Counted from the first letter of the stretch, positions 11,750 to 23,020 are shown. The stretch: DNA of 64,000 bases from Pinus tabuliformis (GCA_031772625.1 CM062805.1:801937592-802001591); one strand, 5' to 3'. The notes: a model not told the origin generated them from the letters alone. Translations and numbers: made by a program.

Positions 11750-12110
11750 TGCTCAGGACCTGGAGCAGGGTGTTAAAAGACCATTCCATCCCCAGGACGA
11801 CAGATCAACCGGAAAGGAAAACAACTAAATAAAAAGGATCCTAGGGTTCAAGGACTGGAGTAGGGTGTCAAGGGACCCTTCCCTGCCCAGGAAAAGAAAC
11901 CAAACAAGAAAAAAATGCACAAAAGGAGATCTAAAGTGCAGGACCTGGAGTAGGTGAGAAAACGCTTTCCCTCCTCAGGATGAGAGAGTGTCCCTAAAGA
12001 TAAAAAATAGAAAAAAACAAAAGAAAAACAGCAAAACAAACAAACAACTACGCTCAAGACCTAGAGTAGAGTGAGAAAACTCTGTCTCTCCCCAGGATGA
12101 GAGGTTGAAC
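11750..12110 (-). repeat. Four degenerate leader repeats of T3
   Basis: Four copies of a unit of roughly 90-100 bases begin near 11754, 11847, 11937 and 12057. On the plus strand each has the pattern AGGACYTGGAGYAGGGTG, then a variable part, then CCCAGGAYGAGAG. The two ends of each unit can pair (CCTGG/CCAGG type). They lie in the untranslated leader between primer site and gag. Confidence 0.6.
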
Positions 12111-12150
12111 CCCTGGTCAATACATATTGTTTCTTACACCTTGTTAGCCT

Positions 12151-12168
12151 CCCTGGCAATGACGCCAA
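12151..12168 (-). other. Primer binding site of T3
   Basis: On the minus strand TGGCGTCATTGCCAGGGA follows the 5' LTR by two bases. It matches the tRNA-Asp type site TGGCGCCGTTGCCAGGGA seen in T6 except for two C/G to T/A changes, both of CpG-decay type. Confidence 0.75.
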
Positions 12169-12170
12169 AA

Positions 12171-13048
12171 TGTTGGTGTCTAGGTATGAACAAATTAGTC
12201 AATCCCTTTTCCTACATTAATTCGTCAATCCAGGTGTGTACTCTTTTCAAGGTAACGTGCAAGGTATATGCAGGAGCAAAGTTACAATCTTACATGAACC
12301 AAGGGTTCATGATTAAGAAATCAAAGCATCACTATAATAGTAATAGAAATTAAACCGCAGAAATTAAAAAGTCATTCACAAAAATCTATGGAAATCTGTA
12401 ACAAAAATAAGGAAATAAATATAACAAGTAAAACAAGAGACATAAAAGGAAACACACAACACATGATCAAAAGAGCGAGCCCAACTCTTTGATCAGGGCT
12501 GCGTTCACTTACAACCGAAGATAGAAAATCAAAGTGTTTATATTTTATTAATTTGAAGAAAAGATGTTGCAACGCATATCCTGGTATGGCTAACCCTTTG
12601 CACATGAACGATCCATATTTTATACAATACAGGGGAGATAACATCTTTCCCCAAAACCTAGCAACTACATGCCCAAAAATATACATCGAGTCAAAATAGC
12701 ACTAGTGTTGAGAGAGCGAGAACATAAATGATCCAAAATGGATTGGGAACAACTGCAATTTGGTTATGATATTTCAGCATTGTTGTACATCTGCTATGAA
12801 TCACGGAACTGCCACTATATGGCATGAGATCAACACTTGTTTTCCGGAATCTACGGATATAACAAGTTTTAGTGGTTCACATAGACAAAACCATCATTAC
12901 TTTACTTCATTAATTAAATATTCCAAGAGACAAAGAAAGGAGGGTTACCTCATAGGTTTAACATAGAAAATACATGTTAATGAGTGAAAAAAGCATGAAA
13001 AGATGAGTGGAAACGTAGGGAAAAGGTAAGAAGATTTGGTGCCCAACA
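12171..13048 (-). repeat. 5' LTR of T3
   Basis: The LTR is bounded on the plus strand by TGTTGGTGTC at the primer-site side and GCCCAACA at the outer side, giving TGTTGG/CCAACA inverted ends. The length is about 880 bases. The outer end was inferred from these inverted ends because no second copy is present for comparison. Confidence 0.55.
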
Positions 13049-13848
13049 ATACTCGAGATTGATAAAATTACCTTATAGCTATTGTTGACATGAATATTTG
13101 AACTATGTGGTTCACTTCCATATTCATTAGTTAGATGACATCTTTCATGTCTATGATTGGTTAACTGTAGTTCACTCAAGATTTACATGTTATCTTATAA
13201 GTCTTTAGTTATATTGAATGCTGGAACTGGGTAATTCGTTTTCATCATCATGAAATTTTAGGCTATCTTATATATTGTGAACTAAGGATAGTGTTGTACA
13301 CCTTATCTACTTGGCATATGAAATTTATGTCCTATTTATAAGTGACCAGGTGCTAAAAAAATATCTCAAAATTCAAAATTGTCGGATCGGTGTGGAACCT
13401 GAATGACCACGTAGTTCTTGTCATCCTGAATCTGACACACCTCAATTCGCATGAAATAGACATCATATTATCCCATAATCATGTTCTTTTAGTTTTCCCG
13501 AACAAGCTATTTTTTGCAAAATGTGACAGCCTAGTCAGAAGTTCGTATTGCTGACTGTGCAGGTCTATGCGGCAGGTTGACTGGTCAAGGCTAAGAGAAT
13601 CATATTGTGCCAAGTGCCACATTCTCATTGGTGCAATTTGATGATTTTGGATAGTTTGGGTTGGTGTACTACCACGGGCTGACACATGGCCCAGCTAGAG
13701 GCCAGCGAGTGGCAGTTCGGGGGCCACCAAAATTATGGGTCAAGTTATGGGTAGCAGCAACGGGGATCAAACCCGTGACTAATAAGCAACGAGAATAGCA
13801 ATATGCCAATGTGACATACCATGAGTCTGAACAGACTATGGACACGAC
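13049..13848. other. Spacer between T3 and T4
   Basis: No gene is supported here. Short ORFs on both strands have no recognisable motif. A tRNA-like stretch lies at 13741-13830 and is listed separately. The region is presumably older sequence into which T3 and T4 inserted. Confidence 0.5.
13741..13830 (-). repeat. Possible tRNA-derived SINE or tRNA relic
   Basis: On the minus strand TGGCATATTGCTA resembles a Pol III A box and GGGTTTGATCCCC resembles a B box about 22 bases downstream, followed by GTTGCTGC. The spacing is shorter than in a normal tRNA and no full cloverleaf is evident. The evidence is motif resemblance only. Confidence 0.3.
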
Positions 13849-15947
13849 TAATGAGCACTAGTATTGCAGCAATAATGCTGCAACTCCTGGGCTACCAACT
13901 TTACTTTGTCAACCTAGGGTTTGTACAAAGTTGGAGGTGACAGTACTGTATACACAAGTAAAAGTGATGGTTCTGCCTTTTGTCATGATTCAGCTGGTGA
14001 GATACCACTAGGGTTTTCAAGAAAGACTTCTATGGATTCAGAATAAGCTTGGTTTCTTGATGGAAGAAAGGGAAATTTTCTCTAAGGGAGAGCCACTCTA
14101 TTGCTATAGTGGAAAATACTGAAATTCAATGCTAAATCACACCATTTCTTAATTAACTCCCAAGAAACTATGCTTTGCAATAATGCTAAATTAACATGAA
14201 CCAAATGCTACTATATAATAATGGAAGTAAGAATCATCAAAAATCACTAATGTACAAGTAAAGGGACTGAAATAAATTTGTTTTTGTCTTTTTGTCCTTT
14301 CATGCAAAATCAAGTATGAAAACTAATTTATTTTGGTGATGTGGCAGGTGAATTAAGGATATTGGAGGATGGATGGAAGGATTAGGAGATGGTTCTATGG
14401 TGTGGTAGATCCTTGGGAGGATTTTGGTGACTTCCTAGAGGTTTTCCTCAATTCAGCCTCAAAACAGGCCATTTCAGGAAAACCTACAGGATGTACTAGA
14501 AACCTATAGGATTCCTTGTAAACCTATAGGATACACCCGAGAGAAAAATGGAAGGTGTTGGGGGTGATGGAAGGCTTAGGGAAGGTGGTAGATGGGTGGA
14601 GTGAAATGAGGAAAGGTCTAGGATCACTCAAAAGTAAACAACAAAGATAGAGGATGGTTGGATTTGCTCAATGTGCTTGGAAGATCTTATATGAAAAATG
14701 ATGAAAAGTAGTGAAGGCAATGGTGAAAACAAGGAATGACTATGGTGGATGGAGTGGAAGGTGGTTACTGGCTATGAAGTCTTTGTCTCCTCCTGAAGCA
14801 CTCATTCTGCATAAAACATGTATAATTCCCAAAAAGCTATGTAAACAAGAAGCATTCTCATAAGCTAGAAAAGAAGAATTAATGAACTAATTGCCTACAT
14901 GATGCATGAGGAAAGTTGCTGAAGGAATGAAAGCATGGACGAGATCTACTGCAAGAGTGAAGATAGAGGAGATGGCAGTGAAATTATACTTTGCAAAATT
15001 GATCAAATGCTAACTTAAATACAGTAGACTCTAAAGCTTATGCAATAAATAGAAATCTATGTTTTTGGGGCTGCACAAGGGTCCCTTCCTCAAATCAAGA
15101 TCCAAAAGTGAGGAAATGAGGCCAAGGCACCCAATGGAAAACTTGTGGTACTCCTTTTATCCCTGCTAACCTACTACTGAAGTAAGGCACAAATGGAAGA
15201 AACTAATAAAAAATCAATCCAATCTACACTAATTGCAATGAAAACACATCTAAAGGAAAATTAACAATGAAGATATGAGACTAATCTAAACATACAAATA
15301 CAAGAAAGAGGAGACTTGGCTACTAGGGTTGGGCCCTAACCAAGAGCTTCAGCCCTTTGAGTTAACTCAGTTCTGGCTCAAAACAAAACTCATTCTTATT
15401 ACCAAAACAAAAATTTACATCAATAAAACTTTCACAAGTTTGGAGCTTGAAAATAGCTTAGAGTTTTATAACAAAAATACGAATCCTAATGAGGCTCTAG
15501 GCCTCTCTACTTATACAACTAAAGTCCCTAATGACTTCCTTAATATTAGGGAGGCTCGACTCCCAAACTTGAGATAAACTATCTCTTTGTCTTTGACTTG
15601 CTCGACTGCCTTCTTATCCTCATGGCCTGGCTACTTGCACTCCGAGCTAGTGTGATGGATGGAGGAATATTCAAACAGGGGAGAAGTAAATGAGGAGGAT
15701 TTACCTCCTACAATTCCTCTCCCTTGTCCATTCGAGTTTTAATCTTATTATTTTCCAAAATTCCTTGATTTTCTCCTTCAATCCAACATTCAATGCATAT
15801 TAGTCCACTAGGCATAGTATCCAACTCTAACTCATCTCATAAAAAAAATATAATAAAAAACATGTAATAAGTTGTGAGAAAAGTTGGGTTGACTAAGCTA
15901 AGAGGTGAATTAACACCCATATAATTACCCAATGATGAGGCTCATCA
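13849..15947 (-). repeat. 3' LTR of T4
   Basis: It is homologous along its length to 25934-28011 with many substitutions, so the insertion is not recent. It has three 20-bp units starting AACCTACAGG or AACCTATAGG at 14481-14540, one more than the 5' LTR. A TATA-like TGTATAAG on the minus strand lies near 15511-15518. Confidence 0.9.
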
Positions 15948-15950
15948 TCA

Positions 15951-15960
15951 CCCCCTACTG
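15951..15960 (-). other. Polypurine tract of T4
   Basis: On the minus strand CAGTAGGGGG lies just before the 3' LTR. Such a tract primes plus-strand DNA synthesis. Confidence 0.6.
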
Positions 15961-16064
15961 AAAATGTTGCTTATCCTCTGAGAAACTAAATCAATATCCA
16001 TATACTTCATAGCTCTTGTGGCCTCCCTGACATCCCATGCCTCTACTATCGTTTCCTCTTATTG

Positions 16065-18590
16065 TTCATAGAAGCCTGCTTTCCTTTCTGCCTCCTCCCA
16101 CTACCTCTTTTCTTATTCTTCATTCCTTCCTTATAGCATTCCTAAGAGTAGTATGGACTGAGTTTAGGCCAATCCAATTGACTTTTAGCCTTTGCATAGA
16201 TTTCTTGTACACGGGTATCCTGTTTAGTGCTTCTCTCAATCTTTGAGGAGAGTGGTACCCTCTTATCTTTAAGTTGTATGGCAATGTGTTCCATCTCCTA
16301 AGGCAAGCATGTATGCTATCATCCCCTAATAGCTTGAACATGTCCTCAAAATGTGAGATTTCTTGCTTTTTGGAAACAAGATACCTAGGTGCAAGCTGAG
16401 GATCATTTGCGATCAAATTATGGGTACTGATGAGGGCCATGGGATCTAACTGTTCAATTCTAATCATAAGAGGTTCAGTTTTCTCTCTTGCCAATATCTT
16501 CTTCATCTTTGCATCGCTTGATTCCTCATGACTCATCCATGATGCCAAAGCCATCAACTGTAAATCCCCTAGCTTTGCCTTAGGGTCCCATACATTCATG
16601 TCTGTTAAGACCATGTTGTGCAAATACAACTCAGACATCTTGGCTCTATCTTTTAGTGTTCTATGATCACAAAGATCAATGAAGTGTCTGTAGTCCTGAA
16701 ATGGCATGGTTCCTCTCTATGCTAGGGTCTTGATATGGAACTATAGCCACTATTCCTTGAGGTATAGGGCATAAGATTTAGCTGGCATCCTACACTGGAT
16801 TGCTTCCAAAGAGAGACTAGCCATACATGCCAATTGATTCTCCCTATCTTGCAGCTGTCCTCTCAACCATGCATTTTCTGTTTCTAGTTGATTTTTCATT
16901 ATGGCCTCTCTATCTCTTAACCTACTTATCTCTCTTCCCATCTTGTTGAGCTTCTCCTCCATGTGACCAATGTTTTCCACCCCTTTGGATTTGGTGATCT
17001 GCATCCATATGTGAGTTTTGGCTCTCTCCTTCTTAAGCTCGAAGAACAATGTGATAGCAAGAGGAATGACCCTGTCTCCTTCAATAAACCTATAGTAGGA
17101 GTCAAAGTTAGGTTGGGGGCTAGGTTCTTTTGACTCTGGGTCCTCTTCTTTAGTTTCTTGTTGTTGGCCTACCTCCTTTTCCAATTTTTGTGTCTCCCGT
17201 AGGTTCATCAAAGTATCCTGTATGACTTCTTCTGCTTCTTATAGATTCTGTTGTGTATCCTGTAGGATTGCTTTTCCCTTGGAGGAGGTGGATCTAGTCA
17301 TAGGCCTTCTCACATAGGTTATAGGAGACTTAGAGGAAGGCATTTCATCCTTTTGTTTAGGTGAGTCTTCAATCACAATGGGAATTTTTGTTGGTGTTTG
17401 GGGTTTCCCCTACCTTATTCTTGTGCTTTTCCTTGTCCTGAAATATAAGCTGGTCTGCCTTTGTCTTTTTCCTTTTTGCTTGATGGGGGTGCTAATAGCA
17501 GTGAGGGTAGTTGCTACCTCTCTCTCAGTGGGTTATGGAGACACCCTAGGTGACTCCTCCTTGCCTTCTGTCCCCTCTTTCCCATTTCTTTCTTCACCTA
17601 TGTCTTTTCTTTCTTCTTCCTCTTGTAGATCCTCATCATCTTTATTAGTTTCGTCCTTAACATCCTCCTCCTTCTCTTTCTCCTCTTCTTCTTCATATTC
17701 CTCATTTTCTTCTATTTCATCTTCTTCTTCATCTATCTCATCTTCATCTCCTTCTGTTTATTCTTCTTCCTACTCTACTTCTTCTTCCTCTACTTTAGTC
17801 TCTTCCTCATCTTCTTCACTAAAAATAGGACTAACATCATATGTGAGATCTTTGATGTCTTCCTCTGCCTGCATGTCTCTGAAAATTGACCACTATATAG
17901 GATCTGTGAGATTTTGGGGGCATTTTCTATAAGGATTCTAATTAACCAATGGTGAGCTAACTATTGGGAATTTCCCTCTTACACCTTTATGCTTGAGTTT
18001 ATCAATGATTGCAGCAGGAAGTATGGTATGCCAAGCCTGTGGTGAGGGGGTGTTTTTGCTCCAAATCTCAATTCTTCAAGAAGCCTAAAACGATATCCAT
18101 AGAACACACTATATCTACCCTCACATGAAATGTATTTGATAAGTTGGTAGCCCACCTCATTCTAGGGATATGGAAGAATTTCTCTCCTTACTCCATTTTT
18201 GTCCTCAATGGGTTTGTCACCTTCTAAAAAGAATTTCCTTTTGGCAACCTAGCTATCTCCTTTGTCTTCCTTCCTCCATGGTACTCCTAGGGGAAGTATG
18301 GTGACTCTGCTGATGAGTTTAGGGGTGAGTTCTATGGAGAGGCCTCTTACCACAATAGTGGCATGGACTCTGGAAACTGGAATGAGGGATAGAGAAAAAT
18401 ATCGGGCCACCTCATCATCATACCCCCTTAATTTTTCGAAAAACCCCATCCAATTATGCCTTGTGAAGCTTTCTAGTACCTGAGGGTGTTGTTGTATTCT
18501 CACAGTGTTAGTGGGCTCCCTATTATTAAACCCTCCTATCATCTTGGTTGATGAGGTTTTAGGAGATGAGATGGTTGAAACAATTTTCAA
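16065..18590 (-). pseudogene. ORF3 of T4: env-position protein with acidic and coiled-coil regions (degenerate)
   Basis: Downstream of pol and in the same sense, the minus strand encodes a large protein in pieces. The N-terminal part (18590-18249) reads NWMGFFEKLRGYDDEVARYF and continues past a stop to RLGIPYFLLQSL near 18010; this resembles proteins annotated as putative plant transposon protein, though I cannot search. The middle (about 17820-17540) is almost pure Glu/Asp. The part 17211-16750 has a coiled coil (KLNKMGREISRLRDREAIM). The C-terminal part (16707-16120) is a 195-aa basic stretch with no known motif. Its position is that of env in retroviruses and ORF3 in Athila, but no membrane segment is evident. 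Confidence 0.6.
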
Positions 18591-18599
18591 ATGTAGAAG

Positions 18600-20060
18600 T
18601 AAAAGAATGAGATGACTGTGTGGACAATTCTCTTACACAGCTTCCAAATTCACTCATACTAGTGGACTTTTTTGTTCAATTTACTTGGAAATAGGGATGT
18701 AATTACATAGACTACCTCTTCATAGTGCTTGTTGTGGTCAACCCCTGTGTTTTCCCCTCTGAAACTCCTCTCGGCCTATCCTATAGACTGTCTCTGTGTA
18801 TCCTACATTCAATCCTGTAGGATTTCTTGTGCAATCCTATAGGAATTCCTGTGCAGAAAAACGATGGTGTCTTCCTTGCTGTAGGTTTCCTGGGTATGAG
18901 AGAGACTTGTGAGAGTGAGTCTTGAGGAAGTGAATGCATGAATGCATGAGGATGATGATTATTTCCTCTTATGGTCATTTTGGGTGAGGTGGTGTGCTGG
19001 AAATCGAGATCGTTGGTCCCCAATACCACCTCATGATTCCCCACTTCCTCATAATCAACTCCCACTTCATGATTCTGTAGCCTCAACTGCTTTTGTCCTT
19101 CTCCTTTCTGTTTTTGAGTTGACTGCTGCCATGTGTGAGAGGACAAATTATTTTGTCTTTGTTGATTGATTGAAGGTGGCCAAGTTCACTAGCCACCTTT
19201 CTCTTATAAACCAACTTACTCATAACCTTTACATCTTTTCAGTACATTATGCAGATGAGAGAGTGAGTGGGATACTTACCCGTGGTTCTTAATACCTTCT
19301 TGCAATGGTTGAAGACCAGAGGTTCTTGTTGTGTGTATTGGCTGCATTCTATTCTTCTTCCCTCTTTTGTTGTTCTCTGATGCTTTTTGGGGTTTAGGTA
19401 CCCAGTGTTGAAGATGATGGTGCTACTACTGCTTTGGAGTCCCTTCTATGCTTGGATCATCATGATGGAAGCTTGCTGTTCTTATGATTTGTATTTTGTC
19501 AGATAGGCTACTACAGGATTTCCTACAAGATGTCCTGTAGTTGCCTCTCCCTCAGAACTCTTAATCATACCTTCTGCTGGGAGTTTGAGGATGGTGACAT
19601 GGATGGAGAGGGAGACTAGGAGTGTGGAAAATGAGGAATACTTAGGTGATGCTACCTATTGTTCCCTGTACTTTCTTTTTCGAACACTGTGATTTTTTTT
19701 TACACTGATATTTTTTAAGGGAGAATGCAGGGGTGATGAAAGTGGACATAGGTATGGTCATGGAATGATGATGTAGGGGTGCTGTTTCATTGACATACCA
19801 GGTCATTTTTTTCCTTTAGGGTCACTTCCTATAGGATTTCAGGGTCACTGTGATTCCTACAAGATCATCCTGTAGGTTTTCAGGGGATCTTGTAGGTTTA
19901 CAGGGGATCTTTTAGAAAACACAACCCCCATGTAAAACTGAAGGAAAGGAGTGGAAAAAGTGAAAGAAATGGTAGAGTGATGAATGAAAATGAGTGGAAA
20001 AATAAAATGTGAGTGAAATAGGTCTCTTGGTGATCCTCTTTTGCTCTCTAATCATCCTTC
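18600..20060 (-). other. T4 region between hairpin array and ORF3, with palindromic units
   Basis: A 121-aa minus-strand frame at 18781-19146 may be the start of ORF3, but it has no known motif. The rest looks untranslated. Copies of a palindromic word ATCCTRYAGGAT occur at 18811-18854 (two 22-bp tandem units), 19506-19540 and 19821-19915. The same word occurs in the T4 LTRs and in T6. Confidence 0.5.
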
Positions 20061-20067
20061 TTGATGA

Positions 20068-20073
20068 CCTACA
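20068..20073 (-). promoter_or_regulatory. Possible 3' splice site upstream of T4 ORF3
   Basis: On the minus strand TTTCTATTTTGTAG/GTCATCAAGAAGG has a T-rich tract and a consensus AG/G. T6 has TAATTGCAG/GTTGCAAGAAGG at the same place (62876). A spliced message for ORF3 is an inference. Confidence 0.35.
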
Positions 20074-20126
20074 AAATAGAAATTTTCATGATTTTTCTTT
20101 TTTCTCTCTCTTTTTTTTTTAAAAAC

Positions 20127-20328
20127 AATTAGGCTTCCTCTGAGAGGTTTTCATCCTAGTTGTTTGCCCTGGGTGCCTCAAGAGAGGTTTTCACCTAGGG
20201 ATATTTTTATTCTCATTTTTTTCTCTCTTTTTTTTTTAAATTTTTTATTGGCACCACTAGGCCGCCCCAAGAGGTTTTCAACCCAATAGTGGGACTCAGG
20301 TGCCTCATGGAGGTTTTGACCTAAGTCC
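20127..20328 (-). repeat. Four-hairpin array of T4 (post-pol)
   Basis: Four units each contain AAAACCTC...GAGG, flanked by longer arms that pair with each other. In transcript order the arms are GGACTTAGGT/ACCTGAGTCC, CCACT/AGTGG with GGGTTG/CGGCCT, CCCTAGGTG/CACCCAGGG (one mismatch) and CAACTAGGATG/AAGCCTAATTG (three mismatches). The units are separated by A/G-rich spacers. The array lies just after the integrase stop. T6 carries the same array at 62631-62811 in better condition. Confidence 0.8.
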
Positions 20329-20350
20329 TTATTATTATTCTTTTTTTTTC

Positions 20351-21480
20351 TCAGTGATTTGATGAGGTAGGAGTTGAAACTTGCTCCACTACCATCACTT
20401 TCTTATTGATATCATTGATGAACTCTTGTTTTGACAATGGTCTCTTGTAAATTTTTAGTCGGTGTCCATTAGCAAGTAAAGGAATGGGCTCTTCATCTAT
20501 TGTTTTGATTTGTACTAAACCATTATCATGGCATCTTTCTACAACATAAGTTCCTAGCCATCTTGTCCTTAACTTGCCCTTGAAGTCTTTGTACCTAGAA
20601 TCATATAACAAAGCCCAATCACCTTCTTGAAATTGCTTTTCCTTGATGTTCTTATCATGCTAGATCTTCCTTTGAAGTTGAATTACCTATATATGTAGGA
20701 GGGCTTGAATTTTGAACTCATCCAAACTATTCAACTAGAGAAATATCTCTTTTTGTGCGCTGCTGAGATCTAGATATAGTTGGGCTACCATCCTTAATGT
20801 GTTATACTCAAATTTAGTGGACAAAAAGGCCTTTCTCCAATAGACCAGCTCATAGGGTGTGCATCCAGTGGTGGTATTCTAGGTGGTATTATAGGTCCAG
20901 GTGGCCTCAACTAGTCTATCTGCCAAATCCTTCCTGCTACTACTTACCACTTTGGTCAAGATGCCCTCCAACACTCTATTGGTCATATCTACTTGTCCAT
21001 TAGCTTGTGGATGGTAGGGAGTGGAGGTTCTATGCTTGACCTTGTGCTGGATGAGCAAGTCTTCAATCATGTTGGAGGTAAACTGACTGCCTTAGTCTAT
21101 GACCAACTCTTTAGGGTAACCAAATTTGTAAAATACATTCTCCCTTAGGAACTCAACTACCTTCTATTCAGTTGCTACCTTAATTGCCTTGGTTTTAGCC
21201 CACTTAGTCAGATAGTCAGTGCACACAATGATGTACTTCTTTTTTTTGGAAGGATGGTCAATAGGTCCAATGAAGTCCATGCCCCACTTGTCAGATGGCT
21301 TAAAAGTGGGCCAATAATAGCCTTCTTGTAACACTTTGAATGTTGTCCTCTTTGCTGCAAAGTGACCTCCACAAGGCTCATCATGACAGGTTAGAAGGAT
21401 GTCAAAGACTTCCTCCTCCCTAACACACCTTCTCAAGATTTGATTTGGCCCAAGTTTGAAGAGATTGCCCCTAATCCAAG
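20351..21480 (-). pseudogene. Integrase of T4, with zinc-binding half deleted
   Basis: The minus strand gives HDEPCGGHFAAKRT (the HH part of the HHCC domain), then GYYWPT directly followed by FKPSDKWGMDFIGP, then YLTKWAKTKAIKV, a GYPKELVID-type core segment, HPQANGQVDMTNRV and the tail GDWALLYDSRYKDF (20351-20611). The CxxC part expected between GYYWPT and DKWGMDF is absent, about 40 residues short compared with T2. The Glu of the DDE triad is replaced by Asp in GQVDMTN. Stops occur near 21160 and 20880. Confidence 0.8.
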
Positions 21481-22160
21481 TGAAGGGGGCACTCTTCCTC
21501 ACTATCTTTCTTTTCTCTTTGGAGGAAAAGTTTGGTGGGAACTGTGTCGATACCAAATAGTTTTCTATATCCGCAAACCATGGAGAGAGAACTAAAATAA
21601 TGAATAAGTGATCATACAATAATTGGTCATCAACCATTCCTTCTTCACCTGCAGGCAAATTTAATCTAGACAAAAAGTCTGCAACAACATTTTCCTTACC
21701 AGGCTTAACAACAATAGTTAGATCAAATTGCTGTAATAAAAGTAACCATATACGAGCATTAACATTTGGTTTATTCATTAAATATTTGATTACAACATGG
21801 TCAATATGCACAAATGTTTGATAGCCTGTAATATAATGCCTAAATTTTTTCAATGACTTCATAATAGCCAGGAGTTCCCTTTCGGTCACTGTGTAATTTA
21901 GTTCAGCCTTTCACAGATTCTTACTAATAAAGTAGATAACATAAGGAAAATTTTCATCTATCTGACTTAGGGCTGCTCCTGTGACTTTGTGTGAGGCATC
22001 AGCATGAATATGAAAGGGAAGGGCCCAATTTGGGCCTCAAAGAATCAGTGCAGTGGTTAACTTGTTCTTTAGGGTGTCTACGGCCTCTTGACAACTTTTT
22101 GACCATATAAACTCAGAGTCCTTGTCCAGCAAACCAAATAAAGGAGAAGCCAACTTGCTG
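21481..22160 (-). pseudogene. RNase H of T4 (degenerate)
   Basis: This is the RNase H fused to RT. The part at 21889-21481 reads MTERELLAIMKSLKKFRHYI, then TFVHIDHVVIKYLM and LLLQQFDLTIVVKPGKENVVADFLSRL, with the Glu and Asp catalytic positions present. The N-terminal part (about 21900-22090) is frameshifted. It joins the integrase without a break. Confidence 0.75.
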
Positions 22161-22179
22161 AAGTCCTTTATGAACCTTC

Positions 22180-23020
22180 AGTAGTATCCACATAACCTAG
22201 GAAACCTCTGACATTTATCTTCTTTTGAGGAGGCGGGACCCTTTGGATGATAGCTATTTTGTTTGGGTCCACTTGCAGTCCTTGCTAAGATATCGAATGA
22301 CCAAGCACGATCCTTGCAGTCATCAAGAATTCACATTTTTCAGGACTAAGAGATAGGTTCATTTCAATGCATTTGTACTATACTTTGCTTAGGTTGGACA
22401 GAGCCTCTTGAAAATCATAGCCATAAGGTGTAAAATCATCCATATAAATTTCTACTGCATCATGGACTAACTCGGCAAAAATACTCAGGACTACTCTCTA
22501 GAAAGTGGCAGGAGCATTACTTAGGCCAAAAGGAAGGACCCTATAGGCAAAGTACCCTAAGGAAAAGGTGGTTTTATCCTGGTCTTCCGGGCTGATTTGG
22601 ATTTGGTTGTACCCACTGAATCCATCTAGGAAAGAGAAAAACTTTTTCCTTGCTAGGCCATCTAGTACTTGGTCAATGAAGGGTAGAGGGAAATGGTCCT
22701 TCTTTGTGGCTTTGTTCAACTCCATGTAATCGACAAAAATCCTCCACTTACCATGTTTCTTTGGAACTAACACCAAAGGAGAGACCCACTCACTATCAGA
22801 GATAGGGTAAATGAATCCTGCATCTAGCAGTTTTTGCAGTTCTTCTTTAAATATATCTTTAATATTTGGATTCATCCTCCTTTGGGGTTGACAGATTGGC
22901 TTGCAACCTTCTTTGATGTATATGTGGTGAGTACACACTAAGGGGTGTACTCCCTTCATTTCCTTGTAACTCCAAGTGAAGGCATCTAGATGTTCCTTTA
23001 GCATGTTTCATAACTTCTCT
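22180..23020 (-). pseudogene. Reverse transcriptase of T4
   Basis: The frame 23004-22498 gives a nearly clean RT N-terminal half with GFIYPISDSEWVSPLVLVPKK, WRIFVDYMELNKATKKDHFP, FSFLDGFSGYNQI and LPFGLSNAPATF. After a stop at about 22498 the same frame continues with a catalytic IYMDDF near 22450, so the active-site motif is kept. Further stops follow toward 22200. This is the best preserved enzyme of T4. Confidence 0.85.

Larger units (their letters stand above)
5922..13048 (-). mobile_element. Element T3: Ty3/gypsy retrotransposon lacking its 3' end
   Basis: Read on the minus strand the order is 5' LTR (13048-12171), primer site, leader with repeats, gag, protease, RT-RNase H and integrase. 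The sequence stops at an (AT)n tract just after the integrase tail, and no second LTR beginning TGTTGGTGTC is found to the left. The gag, protease and integrase resemble those of T4 (motifs such as LYPP and the GDWALLYD integrase tail), so T3 and T4 are distant relatives. Many stops and frameshifts show that it is old. Confidence 0.8.

Noticed and set aside
17378..17932. 184-codon Ser-rich plus-strand frame
   Set aside because: It is the complement of the Glu/Asp-rich part of T4 ORF3; GAA/GAG codons read backwards as TTC/CTC and give a Ser/Phe/Leu run.
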